Positions 1 through 5,549 of a DNA stretch of 5,803 bases are shown here, in pieces. A program made the position numbers and the translations under genes. The first letter of the stretch is position 1, and every line of letters starts with the position of its first letter. This stretch comes from Lachnospiraceae bacterium (GTDB taxonomy: Bacteria; Bacillota; Clostridia; Lachnospirales; Lachnospiraceae). The DNA is taken from positions 1 through 5,803 of the forward strand of contig JAFOIS010000109.1 in the NCBI GenBank assembly GCA_017420605.1, in the 5' to 3' direction. A model generated the notes under the pieces. It ran no database searches. It saw nothing but the letters and a program-made list of their open reading frames with translations, and had not been told where the DNA came from.

Positions 1-320
1 CTTCGTTACCTTGATCTGCGTCTCCTCCGGCGCGTGCGTATTGGTTATCGTATATCCGTTTTCGGCGTCGCCTGCGATCACCGGAACGTTATAGCCCGGC
101 ACCTGCTCTTCGCTGACGCTGTAAACGATGTCCGCTCCGTCTTTTTTCTTCGCAAGACCGGTCCACGTCTTCGTCCATTCGTTCGCCTCGTCAAGCGTGG
201 CCGTATCGATCACCTCGCTGCCCGCAAGGAGTTTCACCGTCACGGAATCCGGACGGATCCCGTCCTGGTCGTCCGTATCGTCCCAGGCCTTCGTCACGGT
301 GATCTGCGTCTCCTCCGGCG
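1..320 (-). repeat. Tandem Cna-B repeat boundary with 32-nt direct repeats
   Basis: Positions 289-320 and 1-32 are direct repeats identical at 29 of 32 bases. They encode the linker and first strand of successive Cna-B domains (PEETQITVTK and PEETQIKVTK). Spacing is 288 nt, or 96 codons, the size of one Cna-B domain. More copies probably follow beyond the left edge. Confidence 0.75.
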
Positions 321-1767
321 GATTCGGGACTGTCAGCGTTCCCTCTGCCGCATCAAACGTCGTTCCGTCGCCGAACAGAAGGTGATAAAACCATTTCCAG
401 ATTCCGTTCGGTCCGCCGTCTTTATCGAACTGCACGCGGTCGACGGCCGATTTCGAGACCACGATCGTCCATCTGCCGGTCTCTGCGGTATACCCTGCCG
501 GCGGCGTCTCCGTCATCGTATACGTGCCGCTGCTCGTAAACTCTATTTCCGTTTTTCCGTCGGATCCGGTCGTATAGGTACCGACGGTCTGCCCTTCGCT
601 GTTCTTTACGGTAAAGACCGCGCCGGGCAGTCCGTGCCCGGTGTTGCCGTCGGTCTTCATTATTTTAAGAGAGACCGGCGTGACCTCTTCTCCCTTGTCT
701 ACCGGGGTATTTTCCACCGTGTAGCTGCTGACTGTTCCGGTGTAGCCGTCGACCGCCGTCTCTTCGACTGTATAGACGATAAGCTGGCCGACTTTGCCCG
801 CTTTATATTTCGGCAGGCCGGTAAAGGAGAACGACCAGTTGCCGTCTTTATCAGGTTCTACTTCTACACGGTCGACCACCTCGCCGTCGGCAAGGAGCTT
901 TATCTCTATGCTCGTCGGCCGCGTATATCCCTCGATGCCGCTGTATTCGGCGTCGTTCCAGACTTTTGACCCGGAAATTGCGACCGTTTCCGGCGTATGC
1001 TTATTCGTAAAGGTCGTGACCGTTCCGTCCGCAGTCTTTTCCGTCAGGTCATAATTTGCGACGTCGGCTTCGTCCCAGGTATAGGCGATGGTATTTCCCG
1101 CGGCGTCGACCGCCGGAAGCCCGCTTGCCGATACCGTCCAGTCATTGGCCTCCTCCGCCGTCTTCCTGTCGATCTCCGTACCGTTTGCCTTGAGAATGAA
1201 GGTGAGCGAGTCCGGACGTTTGCCGTCCCGGTTATTATCGTCATCCCAGATCTTCCTCGCAGAGACGGACGTATCCGCATAGCTGTTGCTGAAGGCGATC
1301 GCCGCTTTCTTTTCGGCTTCCCCTTCCTTTATCAGCGTCAGCGAGACCAGAAGGTCGCCCGCGTCGTTCCTGTAGGCATACGCGCGCAGATCGTAGACGG
1401 CCGAATCCAGAATGAACCCGTCCTCGGCAGTCGTCGTCTGCCGTATCTTATAGGTAAAATCGCCCGGTTCGGTAAACACGACCGGTCCGAAAGAACCTTC
1501 GCCGGCCGCCGTCAGCGTCACGGTGCCGTTCGCCACCGCCGGCGCTGTGCCTTCCGGCGCCATCACGAACGTATAGGTCTTCGTTTTCGCCGCGGCCTTT
1601 GCGTCCAGCGCAAGGCTCATCGGGACTGTGACCGATACCGCCCCTTCCGGCGTATCGTCCGCGAAGGCCGTGATCCCGGCGCCTCCGAACGCGTTTGTTG
1701 CAAGAAGCAGTACGGCAAGGACTGCCGCAAGCATTCTCTTCCATCTTTCCATCTGTCTTTTCATCAT
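1..1767 (-). CDS. Cna-B/SpaA-type pilin or surface adhesin, N-terminal 589 codons (partial)
   Basis: Secreted, probably sortase-anchored surface protein; the frame stays open to the left edge, so the C-terminus and LPXTG-like sorting signal are not seen. Seen: a signal peptide (basic start, hydrophobic core about residues 12-25, likely cleavage after AFA at 36). Then an FctA/Spy0128-like pilin domain (about 40-163, ending FSNSY), a Cna-B domain (165-258; candidate isopeptide Lys172, Glu233, Asn255), a second Cna-B (262-355; Lys268, Glu335, Asn353), a SpaA-type domain (364-483; Lys371, Glu420, Asn482) with an aromatic insertion near 455-466, and a Cna-B domain (488-578; Lys493, Glu553, Asn576). 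A further repeat begins at the edge (PEETQIKVTK, matching PEETQITVTK before the preceding domain). Two adjacent ATGs (1767, 1764) are possible starts; GGA lies 7 nt before the first. The class B sortase gene ends 21 nt upstream and probably shares the transcript. Family assignment is firm; pilin backbone versus adhesin is undecided. Confidence 0.9.
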   Translation of the reverse strand, partial: MMKRQMERWKRMLAAVLAVLLLATNAFGGAGITAFADDTPEGAVSVTVPMSLALDAKAAAKTKTYTFVMAPEGTAPAVANGTVTLTAAGEGSFGPVVFTEPGDFTYKIRQTTTAEDGFILDSAVYDLRAYAYRNDAGDLLVSLTLIKEGEAEKKAAIAFSNSYADTSVSARKIWDDDNNRDGKRPDSLTFILKANGTEIDRKTAEEANDWTVSASGLPAVDAAGNTIAYTWDEADVANYDLTEKTADGTVTTFTNKHTPETVAISGSKVWNDAEYSGIEGYTRPTSIEIKLLADGEVVDRVEVEPDKDGNWSFSFTGLPKYKAGKVGQLIVYTVEETAVDGYTGTVSSYTVENTPVDKGEEVTPVSLKIMKTDGNTGHGLPGAVFTVKNSEGQTVGTYTTGSDGKTEIEFTSSGTYTMTETPPAGYTAETGRWTIVVSKSAVDRVQFDKDGGPNGIWKWFYHLLFGDGTTFDAAEGTLTVPNPPEETQITVTKAWDDTDDQDGIRPDSVTVKLLAGSEVIDTATLDEANEWTKTWTGLAKKKDGADIVYSVSEEQVPGYNVPVIAGDAENGYTITNTHAPEETQIKVTK

Positions 1768-1788
1768 GGTCTTATCCGAGCTCCGCCG

Positions 1789-2493
1789 CTATACGTCCCC
1801 GAGTTTCCCAAACAGCAGGATCCGGTCCTCCGATGCCGCCGTCACACACGTCGACAGCACGAGGATCTGATCTTCCGTCGTTATTTCCTCTTTTACGATC
1901 TCCGCTTCCGCAAGAAGACCGGTCAGAAACTCTTCATTCCAGTTATTCTTTACGCGCACCGGATCAAAGTACCGGCTGTCCTCCGAATCTGCCCTGAGGC
2001 ACGCGAAAAACCGGATCCCGAGTTCCCGCCCGTCCCTCAGAAGCAGCCGGCCTCTCCGGTCTTCCGACCAGAACGCCGGGTCCTCAAAAAGGGACAGATC
2101 GCCGAACATCAGATGGTTTTCCATATGATGTCCATAGATCAAAATATAAGAATCAGAAAATTCCGCCGCATTCCGGTAATCCAGAAATGGATTGCCGGCA
2201 AACGACAGTTCTCCGTTCACGTCTTTGTCGATATATTTCAGATTGTCTTCCGCCTGAGTGACCGGGGTGCGGATCTGCGTGCCATAGACCTCAAGATAGG
2301 CCGCAACCTCCGGATTCCCATTGAAAAGATCTTCAGACAGCGCCGTATTTTCGGCGATCCTGCGATAGCGCCAGTCTGTCTTTATAAGACTGGACACCAA
2401 AAGGACAATCCCGGTCAAAACCGCCAGAATCAACACCCCTAAGGCTGCCCTTACGACAGCCAGATGCTTATTTTGCCCCCCCGTTGATCGCAA
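1789..2493 (-). CDS. srtB: Class B sortase
   Basis: Membrane-anchored cysteine transpeptidase that cleaves a C-terminal sorting signal and joins the protein to a nucleophilic amine (cell wall, or the lysine of another pilin). With the TTG start it is 234 residues: a basic N-terminus, one membrane anchor at about 15-37, then the sortase barrel. Catalytic residues are visible: His121 in YGHH, Cys216 in LSTC, and Arg224 in DRILLFGKL. The MFGDL segment after the histidine and the GTQIRTPVTQAEDN region are typical of class B rather than A or C. It lies 21 nt upstream of the Cna-B protein, its likely substrate. The start is uncertain: no ATG exists in this frame before the anchor, TTG at 2493 has only a weak GGA 8 nt upstream, and another frame beginning at ATG 2548 ends at a G7 tract inside the sortase start region. 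The symbol denotes the class, not proven orthology with staphylococcal iron-regulated SrtB. Confidence 0.92.
   Translation of the reverse strand: MRSTGGQNKHLAVVRAALGVLILAVLTGIVLLVSSLIKTDWRYRRIAENTALSEDLFNGNPEVAAYLEVYGTQIRTPVTQAEDNLKYIDKDVNGELSFAGNPFLDYRNAAEFSDSYILIYGHHMENHLMFGDLSLFEDPAFWSEDRRGRLLLRDGRELGIRFFACLRADSEDSRYFDPVRVKNNWNEEFLTGLLAEAEIVKEEITTEDQILVLSTCVTAASEDRILLFGKLGDV
2476..2482 (-). repeat. Homopolymeric G7 tract in the sortase 5' end
   Basis: Seven consecutive Gs on the coding strand (Cs on the plus strand) cover codons 4-6 of the TTG-initiated sortase. A one-base loss would join the ATG 2548 frame to the sortase frame. Such runs are sites of slipped-strand mispairing and also of sequencing error. 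Confidence 0.85.
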
Positions 2494-2509
2494 TTCCGCA
2501 GTCCGTTTT

Positions 2510-2524
2510 GCGGTATAAAACCGC
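2510..2524 (-). promoter_or_regulatory. Leader hairpin just upstream of the sortase TTG
   Basis: A perfect 5-bp inverted repeat GCGGT/ACCGC flanks a 5-nt loop, ending 17 nt before TTG 2493. It is short and lacks a T-run, so it is not a terminator. It might affect ribosome access to the sortase start. Its function is unproven. Confidence 0.35.
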
Positions 2525-2533
2525 TTCTCGCCT

Positions 2534-2553
2534 CAGATACTGCCGCATATCTG
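2534..2553 (-). promoter_or_regulatory. Leader hairpin overlapping ATG 2548
   Basis: CAGATA and TATCTG (6-bp arms) flank an 8-nt loop. The ATG at 2548 lies at the edge of the first arm, so folding would partly hide that start codon. Stability is modest and a regulatory role is speculative. Confidence 0.3.
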
Positions 2554-2584
2554 CCTGAAATAGCAACAAATACGCCTTATTTAG

Positions 2585-2612
2585 ATTATATCAGCCTCAT
2601 TTTAAATGTCAA
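2585..2612 (-). promoter_or_regulatory. Sigma-A-type promoter with extended -10, driving sortase and pilin
   Basis: On the minus strand there is a perfect TTGACA -35 (2612-2607), a 16-nt spacer and a perfect TATAAT -10 (2590-2585). TG one base before the -10 makes it an extended -10. The predicted transcript start is near 2578, giving a leader of about 85 nt to TTG 2493 or 30 nt to ATG 2548. The promoter lies in an AT-rich stretch between the glycosyltransferase terminator and the sortase, so it most likely serves the sortase-pilin operon. I see no clear operator. Confidence 0.88.
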
Positions 2613-2662
2613 CAACGGGATAATGAACACTATGGGCAGTTTTTCAGTATGGTGTTTTCAGC

Positions 2663-2694
2663 AAAAGAAAAACCGCAGCCTTTTCAGCTGCGGT
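2663..2694 (-). terminator. Intrinsic terminator of the polysaccharide operon
   Basis: An 8-bp perfect stem (ACCGCAGC/GCTGCGGT, arms 2694-2687 and 2679-2672) closes a 7-nt loop and is followed on the minus strand by a T-rich tract (TTTTTCTTTT). The glycosyltransferase stop codon TGA (2686-2684) is in the loop, so its last codons form the upstream arm. This separates the glycan operon from the sortase operon. Confidence 0.92.
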
Positions 2695-3943
2695 AATAAC
2701 GATAGGTATGACCGAGTCGCTTCAGGACCTCTTCCGCTTCCCTGCGGAAGCCCTCCTTCATCGCGATGATAATGAGCGACCTCTCCGGAATGTCCGCCGA
2801 TCCGATCTCGCGTACGGGCTGGCCGTAGCGGGCTTTCGGGTTTCCGTCCATGGAAGTCACAAGAAATGCGTCGATAAACAGATCTTCGCGCAGAAGCGCT
2901 TCATACGTCCTTGTACCGATGACACCGGCGCCGTAGATAAAGACGTGATCTGCCGCCCGAACCTCGGCAAGAAGGCCGTCGCTTAAGTACCGCCAGCCGC
3001 CGGTATAGTTCTTAAAATCCTGACCGACGCGGTAAAGGTCCAGCATGGCCACGCTCTCCGGCTGCCGGAACCAGTCCATAAGATGCGGATCGTCGCGGAG
3101 CGCCGGATAGAAGTGCGAAAAACGCTCGTACATCCGGAAGATATTCGCGTCCACGTCGCTGCCGGAAAGGGCATGGCGGCGCGCAAAGCCGCACATTTCC
3201 TTCAGGTTCATGAGATAGCCGTGGAGATTTCTCGGCCCGAACGGTTTTGTCATGACGGACGCTTCCCGGTAGCGCCGGATAAAATACCGCTCCGGGATAT
3301 AGCGGATCCGCTCCGCCAGAAGGATCGCGGCAAAGGCGAAATATTCGTCCTCGTGCTCCACGTCCTCCGGTGAACAGATCCCGTTTTCCCGGAGAAAATC
3401 GAGTCTCCAGAACTGGCGCTGCACATAGCAGGTCCATTCGTTCTGCCGGATAAACGCCGCATAAAGCTCCCGCCCGGTCACGACCTCGTCCGGATAGGTC
3501 CCGTGCCGTGTGCTCTGATAGGTATCGCGGAAATGCGCCTCCAGCTCCGGGCTGTCAAAGATCACCTGCGAATCGAAGAACACGCCGTCGAGCGCGTCCC
3601 TCTCACAGAGTGAAAACAGCGATTCCATCGCGTCCTCGGTGATCAGGTCATCCGAATCGAGAAAATAAACGTACTTTCCCCGCGCCGCTTCCATACCGCG
3701 GTTGCGGCCGTAGCCCTGCCGGCGGTTTTCCGGCAGATGGATCACGCGGACCCGGCGGTCGGACAGGGCATAGGAGTCCAGGATCGCCGGGCACCGGTCC
3801 GGCGAAGCGTCGTCGATGCAGATCACCTCGAGATCGGCAAGCGACTGGGACAGCACGCTGTCAAGACATGCCGGAAGCCACTTTTCGACGTTATAGACCG
3901 GAATGACCACACTGACGGACGGCCTTTCTGCCGCATCCTTCAT
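2684..3943 (-). CDS. Family 2 (GT-A) glycosyltransferase with C-terminal Rossmann-like domain
   Basis: Cytoplasmic or membrane-associated enzyme that transfers a sugar from a nucleotide donor to a growing surface glycan; donor and acceptor cannot be read from sequence. The 419-residue protein opens with a GT-A fold: SVVIPVYNVEKWL (10-23), the IDDASPD nucleotide-binding loop (43-49), NRGMEAARGKYVYFLDSDD with the metal-binding DxD at 96-98, and a possible catalytic acidic cluster EHED (196-199). A middle region (about 200-325) has no motif I know. Residues about 330-419 form a second domain opening with FIYGAGVIG, a glycine-rich Rossmann-type turn also seen at the C-terminus of some capsule and teichoic acid glycosyltransferases; its ligand is unknown. 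No membrane helix is evident. The ATG overlaps the UXS stop by 4 nt (ATGA), with GGAGG 7 nt upstream. UDP-xylose is an attractive donor given the neighbour, but that is inference. Confidence 0.9.
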   Translation of the reverse strand: MKDAAERPSVSVVIPVYNVEKWLPACLDSVLSQSLADLEVICIDDASPDRCPAILDSYALSDRRVRVIHLPENRRQGYGRNRGMEAARGKYVYFLDSDDLITEDAMESLFSLCERDALDGVFFDSQVIFDSPELEAHFRDTYQSTRHGTYPDEVVTGRELYAAFIRQNEWTCYVQRQFWRLDFLRENGICSPEDVEHEDEYFAFAAILLAERIRYIPERYFIRRYREASVMTKPFGPRNLHGYLMNLKEMCGFARRHALSGSDVDANIFRMYERFSHFYPALRDDPHLMDWFRQPESVAMLDLYRVGQDFKNYTGGWRYLSDGLLAEVRAADHVFIYGAGVIGTRTYEALLREDLFIDAFLVTSMDGNPKARYGQPVREIGSADIPERSLIIIAMKEGFRREAEEVLKRLGHTYRYYRS

Positions 3944-4884
3944 ACCGTTTCCTCCACGCAGTCCCTGAAATAGGCGAATGTTTTCTCCAGCCCCTCGTCA
4001 AGGGAGACGGCGGGCTCCCAGGAAAGCATTTTCTTTGCAAGGGAAATGTCCGGGCGGCGCCTTACCGGATCGTCCTCCGGCAGCTCCCGGAAGACGATCT
4101 TTGGCTTTCCGCCGGCAAGCGCGCGCACTTTTTCCGCCAGTTCAAGCACGGTCATCTCCGCGGGATTCCCGAGATTCACAGGGCCGGTAAAGCCGTCCTG
4201 CTCCATCATACGGACGAGGCCCTCGACCATATCGGAAACATAGCAGAAGCTGCGCGTCTGGGAGCCGTCCCCGTAAACGGTGAGCGGCCGGCCGTGCAGC
4301 GCCTCCATGATCAGGTTCGAAACGACGCGTCCGTCGTCCGGCCGCATTTTCGGTCCGTAGGTGTTGAAAATGCGTACGATCCGGATCTGCGTCCCGTACA
4401 TCCGGAAATGATCCATGAAGAGGGTCTCGGCCATCCGTTTCCCCTCGTCGTAGCAGGCCCGGGGGCCTGTCGTCCGCACGTTCCCGAAATAGGACTCCGT
4501 CTGCGGATGGACGAGCGGATTGCCGTAGATCTCGCTGGTGCTGGACAGCAGGACCCGCGCGCCGCATTTGCTTGCGAGGTCGAGAACGCGGAGCGCCCCG
4601 AGGACAGACGTCTTTGCGGTCTTGATGGGATCTTTGCGGTAATGGACGGGGCTTGCCGGACAGGCGAGATGATAGATCCGGTCCGCCGGAAGGTCCGGCA
4701 GCTCCTCCACCTCGCCTTCGATGAACCGGAAATCCGGATCGTCCCGGAACGCCGCAAGATTTTCCATTCTCCCGGTCAGAAGGTCGTCGTATACCGTTAC
4801 CTCGTTCCCGTCATGCAGGAGACGGCCGGCCAGATTGGCGCCGATGAACCCCGCTCCGCCCGTGATCAGAACTCTGTGTTTCAT
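3940..4884 (-). CDS. uxs: UDP-glucuronate decarboxylase (UDP-xylose synthase)
   Basis: NAD-dependent extended short-chain dehydrogenase that oxidises UDP-glucuronate at C4, decarboxylates it and reduces the intermediate to UDP-xylose in the cytoplasm. The 314-residue protein has the GGAGFIG cofactor loop (9-15), the UXS-typical HLACPASPVHYRKDPIKT segment (72-89), SSTSEIYG with Thr116 and Glu118 at the positions of the catalytic Thr and Glu of UXS, and the YDEGK motif (Tyr145, Lys149). RIFNTYGPKMRPDDGRV (171-187), YGDGSQTRSFCYVSDMV (204-220) and DDPVRRRPDI (271-280) also fit UXS better than GalE or RmlB. Length is normal for the soluble bacterial enzyme. ATG 4884 is preferred over in-frame GTG 4908 because AAAGGGA lies 6 nt before it and it forms an ATGA overlap with the upstream gene. 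The stop overlaps the glycosyltransferase start the same way. A related decarboxylating or epimerising activity cannot be fully excluded. Confidence 0.92.
   Translation of the reverse strand: MKHRVLITGGAGFIGANLAGRLLHDGNEVTVYDDLLTGRMENLAAFRDDPDFRFIEGEVEELPDLPADRIYHLACPASPVHYRKDPIKTAKTSVLGALRVLDLASKCGARVLLSSTSEIYGNPLVHPQTESYFGNVRTTGPRACYDEGKRMAETLFMDHFRMYGTQIRIVRIFNTYGPKMRPDDGRVVSNLIMEALHGRPLTVYGDGSQTRSFCYVSDMVEGLVRMMEQDGFTGPVNLGNPAEMTVLELAEKVRALAGGKPKIVFRELPEDDPVRRRPDISLAKKMLSWEPAVSLDEGLEKTFAYFRDCVEETV
3951..3955 (-). promoter_or_regulatory. Ribosome binding site of the glycosyltransferase
   Basis: GGAGG lies 7 nt before ATG 3943, inside the last codons of the UXS gene. With the ATGA overlap it supports this start and translational coupling. 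Confidence 0.85.
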
Positions 4885-5501
4885 ATACTGTCCCTTTCTC
4901 CGGTGCACAACTGCCCTGCACGCTTTTGCGGCCCCTCCTCCGGCTTTGGCCAGACGGCGTCGATCTCTGCCGCTATGCGGCGGTTCACGATTCCGTTCAG
5001 ATGCTGCGGGAGCGCCCCGTATTCATAATCCCTGTCCGTCAGATACGGTTCGGTCCTCCATGCCGGCACGACCGCCGCCTCCGGGCACAGCGCCTTAAAG
5101 CGCGCGTACCGTTCTTTCAGGACCGCGTTATCCCGGCGGATCCTGTCCAATTCCGAATAATACTCCCATCCGGATAAATTGCCAACCTTTTCCGAAAGAT
5201 ACGTCTCGACGAGAATGACCCGGATACCGGGGCTGATCCTTCGAAGATACGCAAGGACGGCCGATACGCCCTGCGCAAAAGCCTCCGCCGCCCGGGCGCT
5301 CCCGGCGGCGATCCGCTCCGCGTCCGGGAAGACCCTGTCCGGTCCGCCCTCTGCGCCGTCCAGCGCGTCGCTGGCCGTATAGTACCTTCCGCTGTCATAA
5401 AGGAGGTCGAAACGCTCTTCCGTAAGATCGAGGACGAAGACCTCGGGCCGGATCTTTTCCGCTATGTCCGTGAAAGCGCCGTTTATTTCCCGCCTGAGCA
5501 T
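4881..5501 (-). CDS. DUF6270-like protein of a polysaccharide cluster, apparently lacking its N-terminus
   Basis: The 206-residue product resembles, from memory of the family, the C-terminal part of DUF6270, SGNH-like proteins often found in capsule or glycan loci with no settled function. Supporting segments are RPEVFVLDLTEERFDLL (18-34), followed by the conserved tyrosine region, the hydrophobic strand IRVILVETYL (93-102), and YEYGALPQHLNGIVNRRIA (159-177), which fits the family's terminal G-x-x-P-x-H-x pattern. Family members usually start with a Gly-Ser-Cys segment some 60-70 residues before the LLIDL-type strand; here only 20 residues precede it. No ATG, GTG or TTG lies in frame between the TAG at 5552-5550 and ATG 5501. 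GGGAG sits only 3 nt from that ATG, which is close for a ribosome site. So it may be a truncated or split gene, or a shorter variant. The stop overlaps the UXS start (ATGA). No signal peptide or membrane segment is evident. Confidence 0.6.
   Translation of the reverse strand: MLRREINGAFTDIAEKIRPEVFVLDLTEERFDLLYDSGRYYTASDALDGAEGGPDRVFPDAERIAAGSARAAEAFAQGVSAVLAYLRRISPGIRVILVETYLSEKVGNLSGWEYYSELDRIRRDNAVLKERYARFKALCPEAAVVPAWRTEPYLTDRDYEYGALPQHLNGIVNRRIAAEIDAVWPKPEEGPQKRAGQLCTGERDSI
4891..4897 (-). promoter_or_regulatory. Ribosome binding site deciding the UXS start
   Basis: AAAGGGA stands 6 nt before ATG 4884. An in-frame GTG at 4908 lies upstream of this site and lacks a comparable one, and the next residues (MKHRVLITGG) are where the family normally begins. 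Confidence 0.8.
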
Positions 5502-5549
5502 GATCTCCCGGTACCGGTTTTTGTGCCGTACTTCCCTTCCGGGCTGCTC

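Larger units (their letters stand above)
2468..2548 (-). other. Upstream reading frame of 26 codons overlapping the sortase start
   Basis: An ATG at 2548, with AGG 5 nt upstream, opens a frame of 26 codons ending at TAA 2470-2468, inside the sortase coding region. It lies about 30 nt into the predicted mRNA. The frame runs through the seven-G tract (2476-2482); with six Gs it would continue in frame into the sortase as a 252-codon product. It could be a leader peptide, the original sortase start broken by a real or sequencing indel, or chance. Its N-terminus begins MRQYLRRE and the tract encodes Asn-Gly-Gly-Ala. Confidence 0.4.

Noticed and set aside
34..969. Plus-strand open frame of 311 codons opposite the Cna-B repeats
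   Set aside because: Arginine-rich shadow of the pilin frame; no motif, no ribosome site, and the opposite strand encodes consecutive Cna-B/SpaA domains.
1..1767. Repeated segments as a possible CRISPR array
   Set aside because: Repeats are diverged, domain-sized (288 nt apart) and coding, as expected for tandem Cna-B domains.
997..2442. Long plus-strand open frame of 481 codons opposite the pilin and sortase genes
   Set aside because: Its product is very Arg/Pro-rich with no recognisable domain, it has no ribosome site, and it covers two clearly recognisable minus-strand genes. It is a by-product of their G+C-rich codon use.
4885..4908. Upstream GTG start for UXS
   Set aside because: It would add eight residues ahead of the normal family start and lies upstream of the good ribosome site that serves ATG 4884.
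4294..5028. Plus-strand open frame of 244 codons opposite UXS
   Set aside because: It spans the junction of two minus-strand genes, has no family features, and UXS motifs on the other strand are unambiguous.
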